Assembly: GCF_023229105.1 (NCBI RefSeq)
Contig: NZ_JALNZY010000026.1
Span: 1-24,507, forward strand
Direction: 5' to 3'
DNA length: 24,507 nucleotides
Origin: Sulfurimonas sp.
Lineage (GTDB): Bacteria; Campylobacterota; Campylobacteria; Campylobacterales; Sulfurimonadaceae
Under the pieces are notes generated by a model. The model ran no database searches. It worked only from the letters and a program-made list of their open reading frames with translations, and was not told the origin of the DNA. Positions 6,441 to 14,460 of this stretch are shown one piece after another (positions within the stretch are counted from its first letter, which is position 1; every line of letters starts with the position of its first letter). The position numbers and the translations under genes are program-made.

Positions 6441-7239
6441 TCTTTACGCTCGCCTTTATCAAAGTTTTTAACTCTCTAATCTCATCTCTTAGTTTTATAA
6501 GTTCATTGTTAGTGTGGTTTTCGGCTACTTGAACCTCCTCTACTATATGCTCTTCTTCACTCTTGTTTATAATGGACATAGCATCAACTACAATCGCAAC
6601 AATGAGGTTTATCATAACGAAGGTAACTATAAAGATAAATGGCACAAAAAACATCCATGCAAACGGATAAACTTCCATGATAGGGCGAACTATTCCCATA
6701 GACCAAGACTCTAGCGTCATGATTTGAAAAAGTGTGTAGAAAGATTCGCCTAATGTTCCAAACCACTCTGGAAATTTCTCAGAATATAGCTGTGTCGCCA
6801 TTATGGCAAATATGTAAAAAAAGAGACTCATAAGAGCGGCGATAGAGAGCATTCCGGGGATAACGCTGATTAGTGCGGAGACTATTTTTCTCATCTGCGG
6901 AACGACTGTTACCAGTCTAAAGAGTCTTAGAACCCTTAAAACTCTTAAAATCTCAAAACCTTCACTTACAGGTATAAGTGAAATTGCAACGATTGTAAAG
7001 TCAAAAATACTCCATGGATCTTTAAAAAAGGAGAGTCTATGAACATAGATACGCATCGCAATTTCTATAGTAAAGATGGAGATAACAAGAGTATTAAAGA
7101 GTGAAGCAAGCCCGCCGAAATTTGCCATAAACTCTCTTGAAGTCTCAAGCCCCATAGTTATGCCGTTTAGTATAATCAGGTAGGTTATAAAATTTGTGAA
7201 GTTTCTGCTTTGAACAACTGCTTGGATTTTACCGTACAT
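6436..7239 (-). CDS. Bacterial voltage-gated sodium channel (NavAb-type)
   Basis: A 267-residue six-transmembrane channel subunit that forms a homotetramer in the inner membrane. It resembles Arcobacter butzleri NavAb along its whole length and has the same residue numbering. S1-S4 is the voltage sensor, with gating arginines R99, R102, R105 and R108 in 'ILRVLRVLRLFRLV'. The pore loop carries the selectivity filter TLESWSM at 175-181, with E177 as the high-field-strength site. S6 is followed by a neck and a C-terminal coiled coil ('NNELIKLRDEIRELKTLIKASVKS') that drives tetramer assembly. An AAGGA ribosome site precedes the ATG. It is transcribed alone, convergent with the island. In bacteria such channels have been linked to sodium homeostasis, pH and motility; the role here is not visible from context. 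Confidence 0.97.
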   Translation of the reverse strand: MYGKIQAVVQSRNFTNFITYLIILNGITMGLETSREFMANFGGLASLFNTLVISIFTIEIAMRIYVHRLSFFKDPWSIFDFTIVAISLIPVSEGFEILRVLRVLRLFRLVTVVPQMRKIVSALISVIPGMLSIAALMSLFFYIFAIMATQLYSEKFPEWFGTLGESFYTLFQIMTLESWSMGIVRPIMEVYPFAWMFFVPFIFIVTFVMINLIVAIVVDAMSIINKSEEEHIVEEVQVAENHTNNELIKLRDEIRELKTLIKASVKS

Positions 7240-7334
7240 GTGCTTCCTTTGATTTTTTTTGGAATCTTATCACTCTTTAAATAATATTTAGTGGCTAAGT
7301 TTGTATCTATGTTTTATGATTTGTAGTTTTATGT

Positions 7335-7343
7335 TGGTACAAT
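7335..7343 (+). promoter_or_regulatory. Extended -10 promoter giving a leaderless lipoprotein mRNA
   Basis: TGGTACAAT is an extended -10 element with TACAAT at 7338-7343. A start site about 7 nt downstream coincides with the ATG at 7350, and no Shine-Dalgarno sequence lies in between. Confidence 0.5.
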
Positions 7344-7349
7344 TCGCTT

Positions 7350-7820
7350 ATGCAATATATATTACTAATTTTTACTCTTTTTTTTAGTGCGTGCAGCATC
7401 AAAAACTATGAACATACGCAGACAAAAATAATCACTATAAAATCGCCAAAGATTAAGTTTTATGATGTTGGTTATCTTAGAAATAGCGATAAAGCAATAG
7501 AGTTGGAGCTTTTTATAGCAGGAAAAAGTATAGAAAAAATAGCCATAAATCATCTCATTTGTGTAAGTGATGGATGCATGAGCAAGAGTGGATTTAACAA
7601 AGAGTATCTGAACTCGGCTTACCCTGATGATATATTAAAAAATATACTACTCTCCCATGCGATTTATGGCGGAGCAAATTTAAGCAAAACAAAGAACGGT
7701 TTTACTCAAGATATAGAGGATAAAGATGTGGATATTATCTATAGAGTAGAGTCAAACGGAGTCTTTTTTAAAGATAGAAAAAACAGCATAATATTTAATA
7801 TAAAGGATTTGGATGAGTAA
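7350..7820 (+). CDS. Putative lipoprotein
   Basis: A 156-residue protein with a classic lipoprotein signal: MQYILLIFTLFFSAC, where 'LFFSAC' is a lipobox with C15 as the acylated residue. The mature part is mixed alpha/beta with two further cysteines ('ICVSDGC') that could form a disulphide. I do not recognise the family, but small lipoproteins next to nfo would fit a conserved Campylobacterota arrangement. It has no ribosome site, and the ATG lies about where transcription should start (see promoter at 7335). Its last codons overlap the nfo start by 8 nt (ATGAGTAA), so nfo translation is probably coupled to it. Confidence 0.75.
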   Translation: MQYILLIFTLFFSACSIKNYEHTQTKIITIKSPKIKFYDVGYLRNSDKAIELELFIAGKSIEKIAINHLICVSDGCMSKSGFNKEYLNSAYPDDILKNILLSHAIYGGANLSKTKNGFTQDIEDKDVDIIYRVESNGVFFKDRKNSIIFNIKDLDE

Positions 7821-8658
7821 ATTTGTAGGCGCACATGTAAGTGCAAGTGGCGGCGTTTTTAACGCAGTAGAAAATGCCGTGGCTATCGGTGCAAAAGCGT
7901 TCGCACTCTTTACCAAAAACCAAAGACAGTGGAACGGCAAAGAGCTTGATAATGAGACGATAGATAAGTTCAAAGAGGTGTTAGAAAAAAGCGGGATTTT
8001 GCCTCGGCATGTGCTTCCTCATGACTCATATCTTATAAATCTTGGTCACCCTGAAGCGGACAAAAGAGAAAAATCAATGGATGCTTTTTTGGATGAGGTG
8101 CAAAGATGCTCTCTTTTAGGATTAGACAGACTTAATTTTCATCCTGGGAGTCATCTTAAGCAGATAAGCGAAGATGAGTGTCTGGCTAAAATCGCAGACG
8201 CAATGAACAGAACTCTAGAGAAAACAAGCGGTGTTAGCCTTGTTCTTGAAAATACCGCAGGGCAGGGAAGCAACCTCGGCTGGAGGTTTGAGCATCTGGC
8301 ACAAATCATAGACAAAGTAGAAGATAAAAGCCGCGTAGGAGTCTGCATCGATACCTGCCATATGTTTAGCGCAGGTTACGATATAAGGACAAGAGAAGCG
8401 TACGATAAAACATGGAACGAGTTTGATAAAGTTATCGGTTTTAAGTACCTGATGGGCATGCATATAAACGACTCAAAAGCAAAGTTTGAATCACATGTAG
8501 ATAGGCATAACTCTCTAGGCAAGGGCGAAATTGGGCTTGATGCGTTTAGGTTTATCATGAACGATGAGAGAATGGATGACATCCCGCTTATCTTAGAGAC
8601 TATCGACGATAGCATCTGGAAAGAGGAGATAGAGCTTTTATACTCTTTTGTAAATTAA
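7813..8658 (+). CDS. nfo: Endonuclease IV (AP endonuclease)
   Basis: A 281-residue endonuclease IV, a TIM-barrel enzyme that cuts 5' to abasic sites in base-excision repair. It opens 'FVGAHVSASGG' as expected. All nine metal ligands of the trinuclear zinc site can be placed: H70, H110 ('LNFHPGSH'), E146 ('VLENTAG'), D180 and H183 ('CIDTCHMFSAGYD'), H217 ('GMHINDSK'), D230 and H232 ('HVDRHNSLGKGEIG') and E262 ('ILETID'). Full length compared with the E. coli protein (285 aa). It overlaps the upstream lipoprotein gene and ends 49 nt before the next start, so it probably belongs to the same transcript. Confidence 0.98.
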   Translation: MSKFVGAHVSASGGVFNAVENAVAIGAKAFALFTKNQRQWNGKELDNETIDKFKEVLEKSGILPRHVLPHDSYLINLGHPEADKREKSMDAFLDEVQRCSLLGLDRLNFHPGSHLKQISEDECLAKIADAMNRTLEKTSGVSLVLENTAGQGSNLGWRFEHLAQIIDKVEDKSRVGVCIDTCHMFSAGYDIRTREAYDKTWNEFDKVIGFKYLMGMHINDSKAKFESHVDRHNSLGKGEIGLDAFRFIMNDERMDDIPLILETIDDSIWKEEIELLYSFVN

Positions 8659-8707
8659 GGGCTATTTGTGTAGAATCTACTCTTTTAATAGAGGTAGGAG
8701 ATATAAA

Positions 8708-9892
8708 TTGTTGAGAAATATTGTTCTGTTTTTAGTGCTGGGGAGCGCTTTGTTTGCCGGTGGTTATAAAATTCCGGAGACTTCCCTGGGTTCTGTTGCA
8801 CTCGGTGCCGCAAATGTTGCACATGCAAGTGGTGCTGATGCTGCATACTACAACCCCGCAAATATGATTTTTATGAAAAATCAAGCGGTCATGGAGGCAA
8901 ACCTAATCTATATCGGACTTAGTGAAGTAAACTATAAAGCGGTGGGTATAGATATAGAGTCAAAGAGAGAGAACTTTTTTATTCCTTCTCTTCACTATGT
9001 TTCACAGGAGATTGGCACTGCTCGTTTTGGACTTAGCATAGTCTCTCCTGTAGGACTTTCAAAGAGATGGGATGACGCACCTGCTGTATATAGTGCGCAG
9101 GAGTTTACGCTTAAAACCGTTGAGATAAATCCGAGTGTTGCCCTGCCAATAGGTAATAAAGTTTCCGTTGCACTAGGTCTTAGAGCCATCTACTCCAAGG
9201 GAGTTGTAAATAGTAGCTCACCAGTTGCATCTCGTGACATGAATGGCGATTCTAGTATAGATTTTGGGTATAATTTGGCACTATCTTACAAACCGACACC
9301 TGAGTTTGAGACGGCTTTGACATACCGCTCAAAAGTAGATTTGGAACTAAAGGGCAACGCTGCTTTGTCGTACTCAAGTGAGAGTTCAAATAGCAGTGCC
9401 TCGGTAAGCGTTCCTGCGCCGGCAGCGTTGAATCTTGCCGTTGCCTATACATTTTTGAGTGATACAACCATAGAGTTTGTATATGAGAGAAACTATTGGT
9501 CTGCATATAAAGAGCTTGATTTTAACTATGGCGCAGGTGTAAACCCTGTGACAGAGGTTGTTTTTGGCACTCCAATTGCAAAAAATTACAAAGATACAAA
9601 TAGTTATCGTCTAGGCATTACGCAAAAACTAGACAAATTTACGCTTATGGGCGGTGTTGTTATAGACGAATCGCCTGCACCAGAAGCAACGCTCGGATTT
9701 GAACTGCCAGATAGCGACTCTATGTCGTTTTCTTTGGGCTCAAGATACTGCATAAACGAGAAGATAAGCATAGGATTAGCCGCTTTATACTCCATAAGGG
9801 AAGATAGAACGGTCTTAAACAGCAAGCTAGATGGAGAGTTTTCAAACTCAAACGTATTGATAATCTCTTCAGCACTTGAGTATAAATTTTAA
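8708..9892 (+). CDS. FadL/TodX-family outer membrane transport protein
   Basis: About 394 residues of the OMPP1/FadL family, 14-stranded outer-membrane barrels that let hydrophobic compounds such as fatty acids or aromatics cross. A signal peptide LLRNIVLFLVLGSALFA precedes 'GGYKIPETSLGSVALGAANVA', the N-terminal hatch, and the family's 'ADAAYYNPAN' (NPA) motif follows. The protein ends in a hydrophobic strand 'SALEYKF' with terminal Phe, typical of Omp85-assembled barrels. I place the start at TTG 8708, because GGTAGGAG (8693-8700) lies 7 nt upstream and the signal peptide then begins correctly; the frame stays open to a TTG at 8666 with no ribosome site. The substrate cannot be read from the sequence. 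Confidence 0.9.
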   Translation: MLRNIVLFLVLGSALFAGGYKIPETSLGSVALGAANVAHASGADAAYYNPANMIFMKNQAVMEANLIYIGLSEVNYKAVGIDIESKRENFFIPSLHYVSQEIGTARFGLSIVSPVGLSKRWDDAPAVYSAQEFTLKTVEINPSVALPIGNKVSVALGLRAIYSKGVVNSSSPVASRDMNGDSSIDFGYNLALSYKPTPEFETALTYRSKVDLELKGNAALSYSSESSNSSASVSVPAPAALNLAVAYTFLSDTTIEFVYERNYWSAYKELDFNYGAGVNPVTEVVFGTPIAKNYKDTNSYRLGITQKLDKFTLMGGVVIDESPAPEATLGFELPDSDSMSFSLGSRYCINEKISIGLAALYSIREDRTVLNSKLDGEFSNSNVLIISSALEYKF

Positions 9893-9900
9893 GGAAATAT

Positions 9901-11637
9901 TTGGAAACATTAATAAATTTTTTAGAAGCAAAAGATATAGAAAAAACGCTTATTTATGCGCAGCTAAAATGTAGTAAAACAGAAGCACGGTTGTTGCAGA
10001 CACTTACAAAAAGATATATTCGCGGCGAAGATGATGCCTTGATACTTGATCTTTTGCAGGAGATACACGGCGAAGAAAAATATGAAGCCATTAAGCATAT
10101 AGCAGAGGTAAAACTTCTTTTAGAACTCGGCTGGCTGCATCAGCAGAGTTTTACACCTATAAAGATTTCAGAGGTAACTCCGCTAGAGCTTCTAAACAGT
10201 GCGGTTGGGCTTTCGCCATCATTTCTTAAGCTGCTTCAAGACGGTGCGCTTGAGAGTGAACTACCCGACATAAAACCCTACTCTGATCATCTTGAGTATC
10301 TTCAAGATCAGTTTTTACGCATAGACCTGTACCAAAAGATGAGTGCTATTCGCCAAAACGTACATGAGCACTCTTTGGGGATTGACAGAACGCAGGCTAA
10401 GTTAAAAATCCTTGAAAAACGCATAGAGGAGAGAGTTGCACAGACTGTTGGAAAGCTTGTGCTTGATAAGTTTTTCAAGCAAAAAAAGATGGACTCAAAA
10501 GAGCAGGTTATTTTTCTAGCACTTCTTCGTGAAGAGTATAGCGCTACGGACGCATCCCTTCGGGAGATGAACACGCTCATAGAACTAATATCGCTTGATG
10601 AGTATGAGCGTATAAAAAACCGTTCACTATTGGAGGATGGCTCAAACCTTATAAATGACGGAATCATTGATTATGAGGAGATGCTTAACCCTTTTGGAGG
10701 AATTTCACGTGCATTTTATATTGTCGATGATGTTCTTCAAAGCATTATTCATCCGCAAAAAAACAAAAAAGTTCGCCGCATAAAACTAAATACGCTTATA
10801 GATGAGCAGGATATTTTTGAGCTTGTAGAACCTGAGACTTCACTTGAGGATGTCGTACTTGCAAACGAGACTCAAACTACGCTCCAAAATCTCATGAGAC
10901 AGCTTGATAAAGAGGTTGTTGGCAGACTTGTAGAGTGGGGTGTAAAAGATAAAAAAAGCGGTATTGATGCAAGAATTATCTTCTACGGCGCGGCTGGAAC
11001 CGGTAAAACCATGACGGCATATTCGCTTGCAAAATCTTTAAAGCGTCAGGTTTTAGCATTTGACTGTTCAAAAATTCTCTCCATGTATGTGGGGGAGAGC
11101 GAGAAAAACGTTCGCAAGATTTTTGATACTTTTTATGATTTATGTGAAAAAACAAAGTCAGAGCCGATACTTCTGCTCAATGAAGCAGACCAGTTTTTAG
11201 GAGCACGCTCAAGCGGCACAAACAGCGGAGCCGACCAGATGCACAACCAGATGCAAAATATCTTTTTGGAGCAGATAGAGAAGTTTAGGGGCGTACTTAT
11301 CGCTACTACAAACCTCTTAGAAAATATAGACAAAGCATTTTCAAGACGCTTTAACTACAAGATTGAGTTTAAAAAACCAAACAAAGCGCAAAGACTCTCA
11401 CTTTGGAAAAAGATGCTTCCTGTAAATGCGCCTTACGAGGAGGGCTTTAACGTAGAAGAACTCTCTACTTACTCTCTAACAGGTGGACAGATAAATCTAA
11501 TTATAAAAAATACGGCATACAGAGTTGCCGTAAGAGAAGAGCCGTTATTCGCTTTAGAGGATTTCGAACAAGAGATCAAAAAAGAGAAAGACGCAAGTTT
11601 TGACAGCGAAAAATTGATGGGATTTTTAAATAAATAA
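9901..11637 (+). CDS. AAA-type ATPase of unknown role
   Basis: A 578-residue protein. The N-terminal ~320 residues are helical and not assigned; the C-terminal AAA module has Walker A GAAGTGKT at 363-370, Walker B ILLLNEAD at 423-430, sensor 1 ATTN at 468-471, an SRRF arginine-finger segment near 481-484, and a 'GGQINLI' sensor-2 helix. Walker B has Asn in place of the usual first Asp while keeping the catalytic Glu; I recall relatives with 'NEAD' here, so this may be a family trait. The start is TTG 9901, preceded by AAGGAA at 9891-9896, 8 nt after the fadL stop. No signal peptide or membrane span is seen. Family members act as cytoplasmic remodelling or unfolding machines; the client is unknown. 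Confidence 0.85.
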   Translation: METLINFLEAKDIEKTLIYAQLKCSKTEARLLQTLTKRYIRGEDDALILDLLQEIHGEEKYEAIKHIAEVKLLLELGWLHQQSFTPIKISEVTPLELLNSAVGLSPSFLKLLQDGALESELPDIKPYSDHLEYLQDQFLRIDLYQKMSAIRQNVHEHSLGIDRTQAKLKILEKRIEERVAQTVGKLVLDKFFKQKKMDSKEQVIFLALLREEYSATDASLREMNTLIELISLDEYERIKNRSLLEDGSNLINDGIIDYEEMLNPFGGISRAFYIVDDVLQSIIHPQKNKKVRRIKLNTLIDEQDIFELVEPETSLEDVVLANETQTTLQNLMRQLDKEVVGRLVEWGVKDKKSGIDARIIFYGAAGTGKTMTAYSLAKSLKRQVLAFDCSKILSMYVGESEKNVRKIFDTFYDLCEKTKSEPILLLNEADQFLGARSSGTNSGADQMHNQMQNIFLEQIEKFRGVLIATTNLLENIDKAFSRRFNYKIEFKKPNKAQRLSLWKKMLPVNAPYEEGFNVEELSTYSLTGGQINLIIKNTAYRVAVREEPLFALEDFEQEIKKEKDASFDSEKLMGFLNK

Positions 11638-11638
11638 G

Positions 11639-12082
11639 ATGAATAAGTTTATGCATCAAGCGGTAAAAGAGGCGCTAAAAGGGGTCCATAGCAACCATGG
11701 CGGACCTTTTGGGGCAGTTATTGTAAAAGATGGCAAGATCATCTCAAAAGCTCACAATCAAGTTTTAAAACAAAACGATGCAACTGCTCATGCAGAGATA
11801 AATGCTATAAAAAAAGCCTCAAAAAAGCTTAAAACTTTTGATTTAAGCGGATGTGAACTATACGCTACATGTATGCCTTGCCCGATGTGTTTAGGTGCTA
11901 TAAAATGGGCAAATATAAAAACAGTCTATTATGGAGCAACAAGCGAAGATGCCGATAAGATAGGCTTTAGAGACAAAGAGTTTTACGAAAAAGAGACTTT
12001 AGAGCTAAAAAATATCGACAGAGAAGAGTGCTTAAAACCTTTTAAAGCATGGAGCGTAAAAGAGGATAAAATGCTCTACTAA
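11639..12082 (+). CDS. Guanine deaminase-like nucleoside/base deaminase
   Basis: A 147-residue zinc deaminase of the CDA fold. The catalytic motifs are H51-A-E53 ('TAHAEINAIKKA') and PCPMC with C81 and C84, so zinc is held by H51, C81 and C84 with E53 as proton shuttle. 'NHGGPFGAVIVKDG', 'LKTFDLSGCELYATCMPCPMCLGAIKWA' and 'VYYGATSEDADKIGFRD' fit the Bacillus GuaD branch (guanine to xanthine) better than TadA, which acts on tRNA. It begins 1 nt after the AAA gene stop without a good ribosome site, so it may rely on coupling. Substrate assignment is by similarity from memory; a broader purine or pterin deaminase is possible. Confidence 0.85.
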   Translation: MNKFMHQAVKEALKGVHSNHGGPFGAVIVKDGKIISKAHNQVLKQNDATAHAEINAIKKASKKLKTFDLSGCELYATCMPCPMCLGAIKWANIKTVYYGATSEDADKIGFRDKEFYEKETLELKNIDREECLKPFKAWSVKEDKMLY

Positions 12083-12104
12083 AATAGCAATTTTTGGATT
12101 GTTA

Positions 12105-12144
12105 AATCTTTTTGATTCAGTTATTCTTTTAAAAATCAAAGATT
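12105..12144 (+). promoter_or_regulatory. Hairpin abutting the glyA ribosome site
   Basis: AATCTTT (12105-12111) and GATT (12114-12117) pair with AATC (12134-12137) and AAAGATT (12138-12144), giving 11 base pairs with a 2-nt bulge and a 16-nt loop. The stem ends exactly before the GGAGAG ribosome site at 12145-12150. It could modulate glyA translation; no known riboswitch class is recognised. Confidence 0.35.
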
Positions 12145-12155
12145 GGAGAGAAAAG

Positions 12156-13418
12156 ATGAGTTTTATATCAAACGCAAGCTTGGAAGTTGCAGATAGAGAA
12201 GTTTTTTCAATTATTGAAAAAGAGCTAAAGAGACAAACCAATCACTTAGAGATGATTGCTAGTGAGAACTTTACAAGCCCAGCGGTTATGCAGGCTATGG
12301 GAAGTGTTTTTACTAACAAATACGCCGAAGGCTACCCATATAAGAGATACTATAGCGGTTGTGAAGAAGCTGATGCTATTGAGCAGTTGGCGATTGACAG
12401 GGTTTGTAAAATCTTTGGTTGTACTTATGCCAATGTTCAGCCCCACTCAGGAAGTCAAGCAAATGCTGCTGTTTACGCGGCACTTCTTCAATCAGGAGAT
12501 AGAATTTTAGGTATGAATCTCTCTGATGGTGGACATTTAACTCATGGAAGTAAACCATCTTTTTCAGGTAAAAACTACTCGGCATTTTATTATGGTGTAG
12601 AGCTTGATGGAAGAATCAACTATGAAAGAGTTTTAGAAATTGCAAAAATCACGCAACCAAAAATCATAGTTTGCGGTGCTAGCGCATACGCAAGAGAGAT
12701 AGACTTTAAAAAGTTCAAAGAGATAGCCGACGCTGTTGGTGCTATTTTATTTGCCGATATTGCCCACGTTGCAGGTCTTGTTGCGGCGGATGAACATATG
12801 AGCCCATTCCCTTATGCCGATGTTGTAACAACTACCACACATAAAACACTAAGGGGTCCAAGAGGCGGTGTGATTATGACAAATGATGAGGAGATTGCTA
12901 AAAAAATCAACTCAGCAATTTTCCCCGGAACTCAAGGTGGACCGCTTGTTCACGTTATAGCTGCAAAGGCAGTTGCATTTAAAGAGGTACTAGCTCCATC
13001 ATGGAGAGAGTACGCAAAACAGGTAAAGGCAAATGCCAAAGTGCTTGAGAGAGTGCTACTTGAGAGAGGATTTGAGCTTGTCTCAGGCGGAACGGATAAT
13101 CATCTTGTTTTGGTCTCGTTTTTAAATAGACCTTTCTCGGGTAAAGATGCTGATGCCGCATTAGCAGATGCGGGAATTACCGTAAATAAAAACACAGTTC
13201 CAGCAGAGAAGAGAACGCCATTTATAACCTCGGGTATCAGGATAGGAAGCCCAGCATTAACGGCAAGAGGCATGAAAGAAAAAGAGTTTGAGTTTATCGC
13301 AAATAAAATCTGCGATGTTTTAGACAACATTGAAGATAAGCCTCTTCATGCTAAAATAAACAAAGAGTTAGAAGAGTTAGCCGGGAATTTTGTGATTTAC
13401 AATCAATCGACTTACTAA
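12156..13418 (+). CDS. glyA: Serine hydroxymethyltransferase
   Basis: A 420-residue PLP enzyme that converts serine and tetrahydrofolate to glycine and 5,10-methylene-THF, the main source of one-carbon units. The PLP-binding lysine is K230 in 'VVTTTTHKTLRGPRGG' (K229 in E. coli). Other hallmarks are 'LEMIASENFTSPAVM', 'KYAEGYPYKRYYSGCE', 'NVQPHSGSQANAAVY' and 'FADIAHVAGLVA'. I choose ATG 12156: GGAGAG precedes it and the protein then starts like other GlyA; an in-frame ATG at 12099 adds 19 residues unlike the family. It probably belongs to the same plus-strand run as the deaminase, with a 73-nt leader containing a hairpin that could also hold its own promoter. Confidence 0.98.
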   Translation: MSFISNASLEVADREVFSIIEKELKRQTNHLEMIASENFTSPAVMQAMGSVFTNKYAEGYPYKRYYSGCEEADAIEQLAIDRVCKIFGCTYANVQPHSGSQANAAVYAALLQSGDRILGMNLSDGGHLTHGSKPSFSGKNYSAFYYGVELDGRINYERVLEIAKITQPKIIVCGASAYAREIDFKKFKEIADAVGAILFADIAHVAGLVAADEHMSPFPYADVVTTTTHKTLRGPRGGVIMTNDEEIAKKINSAIFPGTQGGPLVHVIAAKAVAFKEVLAPSWREYAKQVKANAKVLERVLLERGFELVSGGTDNHLVLVSFLNRPFSGKDADAALADAGITVNKNTVPAEKRTPFITSGIRIGSPALTARGMKEKEFEFIANKICDVLDNIEDKPLHAKINKELEELAGNFVIYNQSTY

Positions 13419-13564
13419 CTGATGTTACGCACTAAAACGAACGCGTCCGTTTTAGTGGCAGGGACAAATGTCCCTACAACCCCCTGAAGCTACGAAAAAC
13501 TTTGTTTTTCGAGAATTACAAGGTGTTTATACACTTTTATGAAAAGTGCATAATGTAAGTTACT
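13414..13564 (+). repeat. Hairpin-rich element with terminal inverted repeats (MITE-like)
   Basis: ACTAACTGATGTTACGCACT (13414-13433) and AGTGCATAATGTAAGTTACT (13545-13564) are inverted copies matching at 15 of 20 positions. Between and partly within them lie three perfect hairpins: CACTAAAACG/CGTTTTAGTG (13430-13457), AGGGACA/TGTCCCT (13460-13475) and CGAAAAAC/GTTTTTCG (13493-13511). The left end overlaps the glyA stop. It has no coding capacity and looks like a miniature mobile element or its relic; the first and third stems may also serve as glyA terminators. It fills the gap before the next gene. Confidence 0.5.
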
Positions 13565-13593
13565 AAAGGTTTTTTTGAGAGTCTGGAGAAGCG

Positions 13594-14430
13594 ATGCATA
13601 CTTTTAATAGCAACTATATACAGATAGAAAAAGCAATAAAATATATTGATGAGAACTTCAAAGAGCACCCCTCGATTGATGAGGTTGCTAAAAATATCGG
13701 TATGAGCAAATACCACTTTATAAGAGTTTTTAAAGAGTATGTAGGCGTTACTCCTATGCAATTTTTACACAGCGTGACACTAAACTATGCAAAAGAGCAT
13801 ATAAAAGAGTCCAAATCCATACTTGATAGCAGTTTAGATATGGGGCTCTCAAGCTCAAGCAGACTTCATGAACTTTTTGTAAACCTAATCGGCGTAACCC
13901 CAAGAGAGTGGAGAGAAAAAGGCAAAGATGTTTTGATAACCTACGGATTTGGAGAAACTCCTTTTGGAGAGGCTTTGATAGGATTTACGGACAAAGGCAT
14001 CTGTTATTTGGGTTTTATTGATAATAATAAAAATGAGATTTTTAACAGATTTAAAGAGCTTTGGGAAAATGCAAATCTCTGTTTCGATGAAAAAGCCGCA
14101 AATGAGTACTTAGAGAATATCTTTATAAAAAATAAAAAATACTCCCTTTTTGTAAAGGGAACAAATCTTCAGATAAATGTTTGGAGGGCCCTTTTAAACC
14201 TGCCAAACGGGGTAGTCGCAACCTATCAAGATATAGCAAATTTTGTAGATAAACCAAAAGCAGCCAGAGCGGTAGCCAGTGCCATCGGAAGAAACCACAT
14301 AGGGTATCTAATCCCCTGCCACAGAGTTATAGCTAAAAGCGGAGCCATGAGCGGTTATAGATGGGGGATTGAGCGTAAAAAAATACTAATTGCTTATGAG
14401 TCTTTAAACAAAGAAACTAAAGCTATTTAA
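13594..14430 (+). CDS. AraC-type HTH fused to O6-methylguanine-DNA methyltransferase (Ada-like)
   Basis: A 278-residue fusion. Residues ~9-105 are an AraC/XylS DNA-binding domain with two helix-turn-helix units ('SIDEVAKNIGMSKYHFIRVFKEYVGVTPMQFL' and 'DSSLDMGLSSSSRLHELFVNLIGVTPREW'). Residues ~115-270 are an Ogt/AdaB suicide methyltransferase with the active-site cysteine C242 in IPCHRVI (PCHRV 241-245), which removes methyl groups from O6-alkylguanine. The N-terminal zinc-cysteine domain of E. coli Ada, which senses methylphosphotriesters, is absent, so any induction must use another signal. GGAG precedes the ATG. The gene follows the 150-bp repeat element and converges on the next gene, sharing a terminator. 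Confidence 0.93.
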   Translation: MHTFNSNYIQIEKAIKYIDENFKEHPSIDEVAKNIGMSKYHFIRVFKEYVGVTPMQFLHSVTLNYAKEHIKESKSILDSSLDMGLSSSSRLHELFVNLIGVTPREWREKGKDVLITYGFGETPFGEALIGFTDKGICYLGFIDNNKNEIFNRFKELWENANLCFDEKAANEYLENIFIKNKKYSLFVKGTNLQINVWRALLNLPNGVVATYQDIANFVDKPKAARAVASAIGRNHIGYLIPCHRVIAKSGAMSGYRWGIERKKILIAYESLNKETKAI

Positions 14431-14439
14431 CGAACTTTA

Positions 14440-14460
14440 AAAGGAGGCAGTTCCTCCTTT
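14440..14460 (+). terminator. Convergent terminator between the methyltransferase and PNPOx-like genes
   Basis: AAAGGAGG (14440-14447) pairs with CCTCCTTT (14453-14460) around CAGTT. It lies between two convergent genes and touches the PNPOx-like stop codon. U-runs on both sides are short, so efficiency may be modest. Confidence 0.7.

Noticed and set aside
12099..12155. Longer glyA start at ATG 12099
   Set aside because: No ribosome site, residues unlike other GlyA proteins, and the segment forms the leader hairpin; ATG 12156 fits.
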